Positions 1-7,531 of a DNA stretch of 12,420 nt are shown piece by piece. Origin of the DNA: Actinomycetes bacterium (GTDB lineage: Bacteria > Actinomycetota > Acidimicrobiia > Acidimicrobiales > RAAP-2); contig JAJZSX010000034.1 of assembly GCA_021849435.1 (NCBI GenBank), forward strand, positions 1-12,420, given 5' to 3'. Made by a program: the position numbers and the translations under genes. Every line of letters begins with the position of its first letter. Position 1 is the stretch's first letter. Under the pieces are notes generated by a model. The model saw only the letters and a program-made list of their open reading frames with translations, was not told the origin of the DNA and ran no database searches.

Positions 1-1004
1 CCCACGATCGGATTCGGGCCGTGGTCGCCGAGGACGACCGCGTAGGCCGTCACCGTCTGCGTGCCGACGACGAAGTTGATCGCCATGACGTCACAGCCAC
101 CGGCGGCGCCGGTGAACCCGGACTTCACCCCGATGACACCACCCTCGCCGACGAACGGGGTGTAGGACGACACCACGCCGGCACCGGGTAGGGCCACCTG
201 GGGCAGCGTCACAATGTCACGCACGATCGGCTCGGCGTTCATGAGGTCGATGGCGAGGATCGTTTGGTCTCGAGCGGTCGACACGTCTCGGCTGTCAATG
301 CCGGTGACTTCCACGTAGTGCGTCGAGTGCAGTCCGAGCACGTGCGCGTCACGGTTCATCACCCTGACGAAGGTCGTGAGGCTGAACCCCGTCATCTCGA
401 CCAACATGTGCGCGTAGTCGCCCGCCGAGTGCACGAGCAGTCCGCGCAGCAGTGTGCCCTCGCAGAGGGTCATCCCCCGTACGAGGCGCACGTTGGACTG
501 ATCGGTCACGAGGTCGTGCTGGTAGACGGCGTAGTCGCCCGCGCTCACGACATGGCACGGGCCGCGCTGGTTGATCGCGAGCGGCAGCCGATGCAGGATG
601 ACCCACGTGGTCATCAGCTTCGTGATGCTGGCGATCGGCAGTTGGGGTTGATTGGGTGAGGTGGCAAAGATCCGCAACTGCGGTATCGAGACCGCCGAAC
701 TCAGGCCACTGGGCCAGGGGATCACCGCGGGGTGCGGGATTGTCGTGGTGGTCGTCGAGGTCGGCACTGTCGTTGTGGTCGTGGTCGAGGTCGGGGTCGT
801 CGTCGTCGAGGTCGGCACCGTCGTCGTGGTCGTGGTCGTGGTGGTGGTCGTCGTCGTCGTCGTCGAGGCCAGCGTCGTCGTCGTAGCGGCGGCGGAACTG
901 GCCGAGAAGGCGCCAGCCGGTTCAATCACGAGGAATGACCCGATGAGCACGGTCGAGAGGGAGAGCGCCACCACGCCCCGACGGCGATTCCACAAGGCGC
1001 TCAC
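1..1004 (-). CDS. D-alanyl-D-alanine carboxypeptidase (peptidase S11 / PBP type), C-terminus outside window
   Basis: Predicted extracytoplasmic serine D,D-carboxypeptidase that removes the terminal D-Ala from peptidoglycan pentapeptides. 334 codons are visible and the gene runs off the window start. Residues 1-10 are basic (VSALWNRRRG), about 11-35 form a signal peptide or anchor, and about 41-88 are a Thr-rich linker. The catalytic domain follows with the three penicillin-binding motifs in order: SITK at 126-129 (nucleophile Ser126, Lys129), SAGD at 193-196 in the place of SxN, and KSG at 294-296 for KTG. The third SxN residue is Gly rather than Asn; this position also varies in characterised members such as Streptomyces K15 (Ser-Gly-Cys). 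GTG at 1004 was chosen because TACAGT lies 6 nt upstream, a leaderless arrangement; an in-frame GTG at 1037 is less likely. It is divergent from the L,D-transpeptidase. The family is clear; the start is probable. Confidence 0.9.
   Translation of the reverse strand, partial: MSALWNRRRGVVALSLSTVLIGSFLVIEPAGAFSASSAAATTTTLASTTTTTTTTTTTTTTTVPTSTTTTPTSTTTTTTVPTSTTTTTIPHPAVIPWPSGLSSAVSIPQLRIFATSPNQPQLPIASITKLMTTWVILHRLPLAINQRGPCHVVSAGDYAVYQHDLVTDQSNVRLVRGMTLCEGTLLRGLLVHSAGDYAHMLVEMTGFSLTTFVRVMNRDAHVLGLHSTHYVEVTGIDSRDVSTARDQTILAIDLMNAEPIVRDIVTLPQVALPGAGVVSSYTPFVGEGGVIGVKSGFTGAAGGCDVMAINFVVGTQTVTAYAVVLGDHGPNPIV
741..884 (-). repeat. Thr-rich coding repeat (ACG/ACC triplets) in the carboxypeptidase
   Basis: Codons 41-88 of the carboxypeptidase are almost entirely ACG or ACC. 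They are broken by short phrases such as VPTSTTTT, which occurs twice, and TPTSTTTT. The tract is low-complexity DNA in triplet phase, so slippage would alter linker length without a frameshift. The protein segment is probably an extended, possibly glycosylated spacer between the membrane end and the catalytic domain. Confidence 0.85.
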
Positions 1005-1010
1005 CGCATC

Positions 1011-1016
1011 ACTGTA
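1011..1016 (-). promoter_or_regulatory. -10 box of the carboxypeptidase gene, leaderless type
   Basis: On the minus strand TACAGT (TANNNT) is followed by 6 nt and then the GTG start at 1004. This places the expected transcription start at or next to the start codon, and no Shine-Dalgarno sequence is present. No convincing -35 box is seen. Leaderless transcripts with this spacing are common in actinobacteria. Inferred from spacing only. Confidence 0.5.
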
Positions 1017-1104
1017 CTGGCGAGTCGCGACGGTCACGGGTCAGGGCGTCGCCGACCAACCTGAAGGGAGGCTTCGTTCCGAGAGGACATTGCGTGGCCT
1101 GACG

Positions 1105-1132
1105 TTGGAAGGCCCGGTGCGACCAGTAATCT
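1105..1132 (+). promoter_or_regulatory. Promoter of the L,D-transpeptidase gene, leaderless type
   Basis: TTGGAA at 1105-1110, a 16-bp spacer and TAATCT at 1127-1132 are followed by 6 nt and the GTG start at 1139. There is no ribosome binding site, so the mRNA probably starts at the GTG. The geometry is the same as that of the divergent carboxypeptidase gene, 134 bp away start to start. Confidence 0.55.
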
Positions 1133-1138
1133 TGCTTT

Positions 1139-2107
1139 GTGTACACCCGCAAAACCCGCGCGTTGGCGTTGCTTATCGCGTCATCCACTGTGGCAGGGTT
1201 AGTCCTGATGACAATACCTGCGGCCGCGTCCTCCGCGGGACGAACCGCGAGCGCGGGCTCCATTGCGAACGTACCATACTCGATCGTCCTCGAGGACCAG
1301 TTCCTCGCCACGCTGCACTATCTGCCAGTCGCATTCGTGCCTGCGGTGCGCCGGCCCACACCGACCACGACCACGACCACGACCACGGTGCCACCGACCA
1401 CGACGACCTCGACCACCACGACGACGACCCCGACGACCATCTCGGCGTCCACCTCAACCACCATTTCGACGACAACCACCATCAAGCCGGCGACCCGGAC
1501 CAAACGGGCCGCCCGATGGCCCGCAGCCTTGTCTCGCCGGAGCGGTCGGTTCGTATGGCGATTCCCGGCGCTGCCCGCCGCCTTCCGATCGCAGTGGCGG
1601 GTGGGGACCGTCAACATCGTGCTGACCGGGGCGGTCATGCGCTTCCAGAACGTGCACAATCTGCCCGTTACCGGCAACATGGATACCACGACGTGGCTCA
1701 CCCTGTTGCGCGCCGTGCTCGCCCACCAGTACAGCCCGACCAGCTACAACCTCGTCTACGTCCAAGAGGCGCTCCCCCAGCACTTGACGCTGTTCCAGAA
1801 CGGCCACCCGACGTTCTCCACACTGGTGAACACCGGGATCGCCGTCTCACCGACCCAGATCGGCACCCACGCTGTCTACCTGCGCTACACGAGCCAAACC
1901 ATGTCGGGGACCAACCCCAACGGCACCCACTACAGCGACCCGGGCATCCCGTGGGTCTCGTACTTCTACGGCGGCGACGCCCTCCACGGCTTCATTCGCG
2001 CCACCTACGGTTGGCCCCAGAGCCTCGGCTGCGTCGAGATGCCTTTCGCTGACGCCCACACCCTGTGGCCACAGACGCCGCTCGGCACGATGGTCACCGT
2101 TCAGTAG
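1139..2107 (+). CDS. L,D-transpeptidase (YkuD fold) with peptidoglycan-binding-like domain
   Basis: Predicted 322-aa extracytoplasmic transpeptidase that forms 3-3 peptidoglycan cross-links from tetrapeptide donors. A basic start (MYTRKTR) and hydrophobic residues 8-31 form a signal peptide or anchor. A Thr-rich linker spans 74-115. Residues about 150-195 resemble a PG_binding_1 repeat (MRFQNVHNLPVTGNMDTTTW). The YkuD catalytic domain runs from about 204 to 322, with His283 in LHGF and Cys298 in SLGCVEM. The usual Arg after GC[VI] is Glu here. The start is GTG, 6 nt after a TANNNT box. It is divergent from a D,D-carboxypeptidase that could supply its substrate. Length and domain order fit secreted actinobacterial members. 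The family call is firm; catalysis is inferred from the His/Cys motif. Confidence 0.9.
   Translation: MYTRKTRALALLIASSTVAGLVLMTIPAAASSAGRTASAGSIANVPYSIVLEDQFLATLHYLPVAFVPAVRRPTPTTTTTTTTVPPTTTTSTTTTTTPTTISASTSTTISTTTTIKPATRTKRAARWPAALSRRSGRFVWRFPALPAAFRSQWRVGTVNIVLTGAVMRFQNVHNLPVTGNMDTTTWLTLLRAVLAHQYSPTSYNLVYVQEALPQHLTLFQNGHPTFSTLVNTGIAVSPTQIGTHAVYLRYTSQTMSGTNPNGTHYSDPGIPWVSYFYGGDALHGFIRATYGWPQSLGCVEMPFADAHTLWPQTPLGTMVTVQ
1358..1483 (+). repeat. Thr-rich coding repeat in the L,D-transpeptidase
   Basis: Codons 74-115 are dominated by ACC and ACG, starting with a hexanucleotide run of (ACCACG) type near 1366-1386, then TTT runs separated by VPP, S and ISAS. It mirrors the linker of the divergent carboxypeptidase, and the shared VP-Thr phrasing suggests similar selection or a common linker origin. 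Confidence 0.85.
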
Positions 2108-2270
2108 AGCGCTTCGAACGCCTGCGACTACCGGCGCGACGACGTGCGCCAGTTGCAGACGTTGACTCCGCGGAAGTATCGCCACGATTCGACGCCCGGC
2201 GACGCCGACCCCGAACAGCCACTCGTCGTCGGACAGGTCCGCCCGCGCACCGTCCTCGGTCACGCGTTGA

Positions 2271-2681
2271 CTAGCTGACCGCCCGCTTCAACAGCGCCAC
2301 CAACTGCTTCTTGTCGGCCGCCGTCAGCGTGGTGACGGCGTACGCGCTCGGCCAGAAATTGCCCTCGTCGAGGTGCGCCGCCTCCTGAAAACCGATGGTG
2401 GCGTAACGCACCTTGAACTTGGCGGCACTCTGAAAGAACACGACGACCTTGCCGTCGGCGTTCGTGTAGGCCGGCATGCCGTACCAGGTCTTCGCGCTAA
2501 GTGCCGTATGCCTCTTGACCAGTTCGTGCAACGTTTCGGCCAACTCCCTGTCCGTCCCGGACATCTCGGCGATGGCCGCGAGGCAGGCCGCCTCCAGATC
2601 AGCACCGACCTTCGCGGCCTTCGCTTCGGCGGCCGCCGCCCTCATCGCAGATCGCTCTTCTTTGCTAAAAGTGGCACTCAT
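2271..2681 (-). CDS. DUF1801 / YdhG-like domain protein
   Basis: A 136-aa soluble protein with no signal peptide or membrane segment. Residues about 40-133 match the DUF1801 (PF08818) pattern: TWYGMPAYTNADGKVVVFF, a central AKFKVRYATIGF strand and a C-terminal LTAADKKQLVALLKRAV helix. The family includes the Bacillus frataxin-like YdhG, but no biochemical role is established for most members, so an iron-chaperone role should not be assumed. The N-terminus is an Ala/Lys/Glu-rich helix. ATG at 2681 is preceded by a GGAG ribosome binding site about 4 nt upstream. It is convergent with the L,D-transpeptidase, and the 163-bp gap shows no clear terminator. It is divergent from the permease gene at 2834 with a 152-bp gap. 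Confidence 0.8.
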   Translation of the reverse strand: MSATFSKEERSAMRAAAAEAKAAKVGADLEAACLAAIAEMSGTDRELAETLHELVKRHTALSAKTWYGMPAYTNADGKVVVFFQSAAKFKVRYATIGFQEAAHLDEGNFWPSAYAVTTLTAADKKQLVALLKRAVS

Positions 2682-2810
2682 CGCGCTCCGTCCATTCCAG
2701 ATTCACTGGCATAGTAGGCGACGACGTGATCCAATTCGTCTTCATTACGATGGCGAGTTCGTTGAGCGTGAGTACGTATTTATCGCGCTCGCGAAGGAAA
2801 CGTTGACATC

Positions 2811-2837
2811 ATGCCAAGTAGCATCGCAGCATCATGA
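2811..2837 (+). CDS. Possible 8-codon leader peptide overlapping the permease start
   Basis: ATG at 2811 opens a frame reading MPSSIAAS, whose TGA stop (2835-2837) overlaps the permease ATG at 2834 as ATGA. A purine-rich AAGGA at 2794-2798 precedes it by 12 nt, while the permease ATG itself has no ribosome binding site. This would allow translational coupling. A consensus-like TTGACA at 2803-2808 might instead be a -35 box, in which case the leader would not be transcribed. Eight codons may easily be chance. Confidence 0.25.
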   Translation: MPSSIAAS

Positions 2838-5800
2838 CGGGCGCACCTTCTGATCGGCTGATTCGCGCTCGGATATTTCGTGGCGGAATCAAGTCGCGTC
2901 GAGTGGCAGCGACGGTGTTATTCCTCGTCGCCGTCCTCGCAATAGCGGCTGCCGCCATCGGTCCCATGTTCCTGCAGAGCGCGGACACGTCGGTACTCAC
3001 GAGCACCGCGAATGCGGCCGTACCCGGCCAGACGGATTTGATGATCGTCTCGAGTGGCGGCGCCGCTCAAATGAGCAAACTCTCATCGGCGGCCAAGGCG
3101 GCCGACCAACTCGCCCATGGACTTCTGTCACCGACAATCTTCTCCGTCGACGCTGGAACTCACTTCATTGTTCGGGGCCAAACGTTCCGTGCCGACATTC
3201 TCGCTCGCAGTGACGTCTGTGCGCATCTGAATTTCATCGACGGCGTCTGCCCCAATCGAGCGAACGATGTCGCGATGAGCGAACGAAGCGCCGTTGTCGC
3301 GGGTCTGAAAGTCGGCTCGCACGTCAGCATTGCCGGCGTCCATGCGTCCAAGACCTTTGGCATGACGGTTACCGGAATCTACCAGCAGCCGCCAACCGAG
3401 AGCGACAACTATTGGAAGGACAGTTACTACTTCGACTACGGAAGCGGCCCAGGGCCGTACGTTCAACTCGATCCGCTCATCACGTCATTCAGCACCGCCC
3501 TCGCGACGAGTCGCGCAACGGGCCCTCAGCTCCTTGCGGACCTTGGGTGGCGGTCCGGGGCGACCTTCTCGGGCGCGCCAAACCTCGAGTCCACCGTCGC
3601 CACGATCAAATCGGTTCTCTTTTCCCACCACGGGCTGGTCGTCTCAACGGGACTCAGTTCAGTCGTCAATGCCGCTCGCCACGACGACGACCTGATGAGC
3701 GCCGTGGTCCTGGCACTCGTGCTTCAATTGATTCTGCTCTCGCTCTTGATCCTTTACACGCTGGGCCGATCAACAGTGGTTGGGCGCCAGCAGGAGGCGG
3801 AGTTTGCGCGCCGACACGGCTTCCCTCGTGCCTCGTTGATCACGCTAGCCATAGCCGAGCCTGGAGCACTGATCCTCGCGGCGTTACCAGTGGGAATGCT
3901 CGTGGCGTGGTTGACACTCGTCGTCTTGACGAGAACGGTGTTCGTTCCGGGAACGCCCGTTTCATTTTCGGGAGCCGCGATTGTGTCCGGCGCGGGAGCC
4001 TGTCTCGCCGGCGTGTTCGCGATGGCAATTGCTTCCTCTGAGCTCTGGCGATCGCGCTCGGCGAACAACCGCCAAGTGAAGCTCATCGGCCTCGCCGTCG
4101 ACGCATTCGCGCTGGCCCTCGCCCTTACGGGTTTGCTCTCACTCTCAACGAAGGGTTCCATGAGCGGCGTGCAGGCCAATCCTTTGGCCTCGCTCGCTCC
4201 TGGACTCCTGGCGCTGGGGGCCGGCGTGATCGGGTTACGTCTCGCCACCCTCATCATCAAGGTCGTTATCCGCAGGACCGGTCAGTCAGCTCGAGTTGCC
4301 CTTTTCCTCGCATTGCGCCAGGTTGGACGTCGTCCTTCTGTGCTTCGACAGGTATTGCCGCTCACGGCCGCGACCGTCGTGTTGCTCTTCGCCGTGGGCA
4401 GTTTCTTCCTCGCGTCGTCAAATCGATCGCTCATTGCACACGTGGAGGTCGGAGCGGCACGAGTCGTTGACGTTAGCCCCCCTCCAGGTCTTGACTTCGA
4501 AGCCGCAGTGCGGCGGGCCGACCCTTCCGGGCACGAAGCCATGGCTGCGGCGTACTACTCATCTCCGACCGGTGCGCTGCTTGCCGTCGATAGTTCACGT
4601 CTCGCGGCGGTTGCCTCCTGGCCGGCATCACTCTCGAGGAAGCCGCTCGCTGCACTCGCGAAATATCTTTCGCCACCGGTTCCGAGCGGCGTGGTCTTAT
4701 CGGGCAACGAACTGCGTTTGACGCTCGACGTCGAAGCGGGATCGCCACCGATGTATCTAGCGGTCAACATCTTCGATGAGACGTACCAGAACAGCGAGGT
4801 ACTGAACATCGCACGGGTCGTAGCTGGTCTGCACAGCTATGACGTTCCGTTGAGCGGTGACTGTCCCGGATTCTGTCGTCTCGTTAGTCTGAGTCCAAGT
4901 TGGTTGAATCCATACTCGACCTATTCGCGAGGAGTCCAGATCGTTCTTCGAGGTATGGCCGAACGGGTAGGGAGCCGTTGGCACAACGTCCCCTTCGGTG
5001 TCGGCCAGGGCGGAACGTGGGACGCACAACCCGCACCGGTTCGAGTCCAAGCCACCACGGGTACGTGTTGCGATGTGGTCTTTGACCTGCCCGGCCGGAC
5101 ACTCGCCTACGGCGGGATCCTGCTAAGCCCGATCGACCTGCCCGCGGCGATTCCCGCCATTGTGGCCAAAGGGGTCGAGACTTTCAATCCGCCGTCCCCA
5201 CCCAGCGGTCAAATCTCGGTCGAGGGTCTCGATGGCAGCCCGCTGACGGTCCAACCAGTCGCCGTAGTCCCGACACTTCCCGAGATCGGCCAAGGCGGTA
5301 CGCTCGTCGACCTCGGCTTGGCGCAACGGGCCCTTACGAATCCCGAAACGAACACGACGTTCCAGGTGTGGCTGACGCGGTCGGCGGGCGCTGCGATACT
5401 GCAACGTCTCCGCGCGGACGGCATCTCGATTGGTCCGATCATGCTCGCGTCGACGCGCCTCGGCGTACTCGATCACGGCGGTGTCGCGCTGGCCTACACG
5501 ATTGCCCTTCTCGTCTCGCCGATAGCCACGTTGCTCGCAATCGGCACCATGACCTTCGTCATTGTCTCTGAGGGGCGCCGACGACGGAGCGAAATCACGT
5601 CGCTAGCGATGACGGGCGTTCCCACAAAGACCGTGCGACGCGCACTGCTCTACGAAAACGCGGTGGTACTGGGCGTCGCCCTCGTGGTCGGCACCATTGT
5701 TGGCTTCGTCGCTGACTCCCTCGCCCTCTCCTCATTGCCCGAATTCTCGACAGGGACGAGCGGCGTGCCAATCTCAACGGCGGTGCCAATCACGCCATTT

Positions 5801-5908
5801 CTCGTCGCCGTGGGTGTTCTCGCGCTTCTCCTCGCGAGCGCCGTCGTGCTCGCAACTCACTCGATCTTGCACAGTACGCGCGCTCGTCACGATCGAGGGT
5901 TGAAGTAA
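2834..5908 (+). CDS. Large FtsX-type ABC transporter permease (fused two-half form)
   Basis: A 1024-aa integral membrane protein. About 10 membrane segments are visible, near residues 25-46, 289-310, 335-366, 380-402, 416-436, 452-476, 505-527, 885-912, 942-962 and 986-1008. Two large extracytoplasmic loops lie at 47-288 and 528-884. This reads as two FtsX/MacB-like four-helix units joined by two extra helices. Cys129/139, Cys677/681 and Cys745/746 lie in the loops and could form disulfides. Family members move lipids, lipoproteins or peptides from the membrane or periplasm by mechanotransmission; the substrate here is unknown. The ATG has no strong ribosome binding site. The stop overlaps the next ATPase start (TAATG), so the three genes 2834-7412 form an operon. 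Confidence 0.88.
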   Translation: MTGAPSDRLIRARIFRGGIKSRRVAATVLFLVAVLAIAAAAIGPMFLQSADTSVLTSTANAAVPGQTDLMIVSSGGAAQMSKLSSAAKAADQLAHGLLSPTIFSVDAGTHFIVRGQTFRADILARSDVCAHLNFIDGVCPNRANDVAMSERSAVVAGLKVGSHVSIAGVHASKTFGMTVTGIYQQPPTESDNYWKDSYYFDYGSGPGPYVQLDPLITSFSTALATSRATGPQLLADLGWRSGATFSGAPNLESTVATIKSVLFSHHGLVVSTGLSSVVNAARHDDDLMSAVVLALVLQLILLSLLILYTLGRSTVVGRQQEAEFARRHGFPRASLITLAIAEPGALILAALPVGMLVAWLTLVVLTRTVFVPGTPVSFSGAAIVSGAGACLAGVFAMAIASSELWRSRSANNRQVKLIGLAVDAFALALALTGLLSLSTKGSMSGVQANPLASLAPGLLALGAGVIGLRLATLIIKVVIRRTGQSARVALFLALRQVGRRPSVLRQVLPLTAATVVLLFAVGSFFLASSNRSLIAHVEVGAARVVDVSPPPGLDFEAAVRRADPSGHEAMAAAYYSSPTGALLAVDSSRLAAVASWPASLSRKPLAALAKYLSPPVPSGVVLSGNELRLTLDVEAGSPPMYLAVNIFDETYQNSEVLNIARVVAGLHSYDVPLSGDCPGFCRLVSLSPSWLNPYSTYSRGVQIVLRGMAERVGSRWHNVPFGVGQGGTWDAQPAPVRVQATTGTCCDVVFDLPGRTLAYGGILLSPIDLPAAIPAIVAKGVETFNPPSPPSGQISVEGLDGSPLTVQPVAVVPTLPEIGQGGTLVDLGLAQRALTNPETNTTFQVWLTRSAGAAILQRLRADGISIGPIMLASTRLGVLDHGGVALAYTIALLVSPIATLLAIGTMTFVIVSEGRRRRSEITSLAMTGVPTKTVRRALLYENAVVLGVALVVGTIVGFVADSLALSSLPEFSTGTSGVPISTAVPITPFLVAVGVLALLLASAVVLATHSILHSTRARHDRGLK

Positions 5909-6786
5909 TGAGTTCACGCGAGACGCCGACACACGCGAGCGTCGCGGGAGCACAAGTACACCTCACGGGTGTAGTGCACCTCTATCCCACGCCAGAAGGG
6001 GACGTCGTCGCGCTTCGCGGGGTCGACCTCGATATCAAGGCGGGTGAGTCGGTCGCGCTCTTCGGGCCGTCTGGAGCAGGAAAGTCAACCGTGCTCGGTC
6101 TGCTCGCCGGTGAGTTCGCGCCGTCGGCCGGCTCGGTGGTCATCGACGAGTACGACGTCGGCCGACTCAGCACCGAAGAACTCTCTCGTCTTCGATCACG
6201 TCATGTCTCACTGGTTGTCCAGGGCGCCTCGGCGAACCTGCTCTCGTACGCGACGGCCCGCGAAAACGTCTGGTTTGCCCAGCACGGCGCGCGTAGACGG
6301 GGCATTCCTCTTTCGCGCAGTGTGACGCAATTGCTTGAGCTCTTCGGCATCAGCGATCTCGCCGATCGTCGCATCGCTGAGATGTCGAGCGGTGAACGTC
6401 AACGGGTGGCGCTCGTCGCGGGTGTCGCAGTCCTTCCACGTTTGCTACTCGTCGATGAACCAACGAGCTATCTCAGTAATGATGAGCGTGACCAGGTAAT
6501 CGAAACCGTCTCGACGATTCATCGCGAGCTCGGTATCACGGTCATCGTTGTCACCCACGATGCTGCAGTCGCGTCCCGACTGCAGCGCACCGTGACGATT
6601 CGCGACGGTCGCGTCGGAGCCGAAGGACGCGACGGGACGGAGTACGCCGTCGTCGGGCGCGACGGCAGCTTGCATCTGCCCCCCGACGTTCTCGACTTGC
6701 TACCGCCGGACAGCCTCGTGCGGGTGATTCGACTGGCCCACGGTGTCGAACTGCGACGCGCTCGCGACCAGGAGTCCTCACCATGA
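5908..6786 (+). CDS. ABC transporter ATP-binding protein with divergent signature/D-loop and AbrB-like tail
   Basis: A 292-aa LolD/MacB-type ATPase. It has A-loop Tyr26, Walker A GPSGAGKST at 53-61, Q-loop Gln105, a signature reading MSSGERQ at 159-165 (canonical LSGGQ), Walker B LLLVDE at 179-184, and His217 in VTHD. The D-loop reads SYLSN instead of the usual SALD. Residues about 245-283 add a C-terminal extension (EYAVVGRDGSLHLPPDVL) that looks like the SpoVT/AbrB-style strand pattern seen at the end of some actinobacterial ATPases. The start overlaps the permease stop by 1 nt and the end overlaps the second ATPase by 4 nt. It probably pairs with that second ATPase to power the permease as a heterodimer. 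Catalytic Glu184 is retained, so it is not plainly dead. Confidence 0.9.
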   Translation: MSSRETPTHASVAGAQVHLTGVVHLYPTPEGDVVALRGVDLDIKAGESVALFGPSGAGKSTVLGLLAGEFAPSAGSVVIDEYDVGRLSTEELSRLRSRHVSLVVQGASANLLSYATARENVWFAQHGARRRGIPLSRSVTQLLELFGISDLADRRIAEMSSGERQRVALVAGVAVLPRLLLVDEPTSYLSNDERDQVIETVSTIHRELGITVIVVTHDAAVASRLQRTVTIRDGRVGAEGRDGTEYAVVGRDGSLHLPPDVLDLLPPDSLVRVIRLAHGVELRRARDQESSP

Positions 6787-7412
6787 GCAAGAACGAGATT
6801 CGAGCTACGTCGGTTGGCGTCGACTACGGTGCACGGGTAGTTCTCGACGACGTAACTTTGGTCGTCTCCTCGGGTCAGATGATGGTAATCACGGGGGCGT
6901 CGGGCTCCGGCAAGACCACCCTCGCGCACACACTGGCCGGAATCATCACGCCCGATCGTGGGGAAATCGTGCTGGATGGCAAGCCGCTGGCACAGGGAGC
7001 CTTGTCCACTCGCCTGGCACTCGTGACACAGGATTTCGGCCTGCTTTCGGTGCTCACCGCGACAGAATCAGTCTCCCTTCCACTACAGGTTCGTGGATTG
7101 ACAAAAGATGAGATACGAGATCGAACGGCGCGGACGCTTACCGCCGTCGGCCTGCAGTCATGCGTCGCTCGAACGGTAGCGGAGCTCTCTGGGGGCCAGC
7201 GACAACGCGTAGCCATCGCCCGAGCGCTGGCGATGGACGCCGACGTGATCATCATGGACGAGCCAACCGCGGAGCTTGATTCCGCAAACCGCGCGCTCGT
7301 GCTTTCGCTGCTCACCGCTGAGCTCGATCGCGGCGCATCGCTCGTTGTGGTCTCCCACGAAACGGACGTGATCGTGCGCGCCGACTTCGTCTATGAGCTA
7401 GCGACGCCTTAA
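6783..7412 (+). CDS. ABC transporter ATP-binding protein (canonical LolD-like)
   Basis: A 209-aa compact ATPase with all motifs canonical: Walker A GASGSGKTT at 38-46, Q-loop Gln83 in VTQDFGLL, signature LSGGQ at 135-139, Walker B VIIMDE at 155-160, D-loop AELD, and switch His192 in VSHE. It ends soon after the switch region and lacks the usual DGR-containing C-terminal extension. A good AGGAG site at 6770-6774 precedes the ATG by 8 nt, inside the upstream ATPase gene, and the two genes overlap as ATGA. It is the third gene of the permease operon and the likely catalytic partner of the more divergent ATPase encoded at 5908-6786. No clear terminator follows. Confidence 0.9.
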   Translation: MSKNEIRATSVGVDYGARVVLDDVTLVVSSGQMMVITGASGSGKTTLAHTLAGIITPDRGEIVLDGKPLAQGALSTRLALVTQDFGLLSVLTATESVSLPLQVRGLTKDEIRDRTARTLTAVGLQSCVARTVAELSGGQRQRVAIARALAMDADVIIMDEPTAELDSANRALVLSLLTAELDRGASLVVVSHETDVIVRADFVYELATP

Positions 7413-7531
7413 TACGGGCCTGAATTTCGTCGCGGCGTCGGCGCACAATCGTTCCGGTGGTTGGATTTGATGTGTCTGACAACGTTGGTGCTTCGAGTTG
7501 GTACAGGTGAACGCCGCTTATCCGCCAAACT

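Noticed and set aside
741..884. Thr-codon tract as a CRISPR, satellite or phase-variable repeat
   Set aside because: Units are imperfect triplets within a reading frame, with no spacers. Length changes would stay in frame, so on/off switching is not expected.
652..2052. Long plus-strand open frame of 466 codons across the divergent cell-wall genes
   Set aside because: It is Val-rich then Asp/His-rich because it reads the two Thr-repeat tracts in other frames, and it crosses the leaderless promoters. The minus-strand carboxypeptidase and plus-strand transpeptidase frames carry the real motifs.
2109..2150. TTCGAA-containing inverted repeat and GGCGC/GCGCC stem as a terminator or tRNA fragment
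   Set aside because: The 5-bp stem has an 8-nt loop and no T run, and the bases around TTCGAA do not form a T arm.
1847..2263. Minus-strand frame of 138 codons covering the transpeptidase C-terminus and the 2108-2270 gap
   Set aside because: Most of it is antisense to the YkuD catalytic domain, and no family pattern is seen in the part that lies in the gap.
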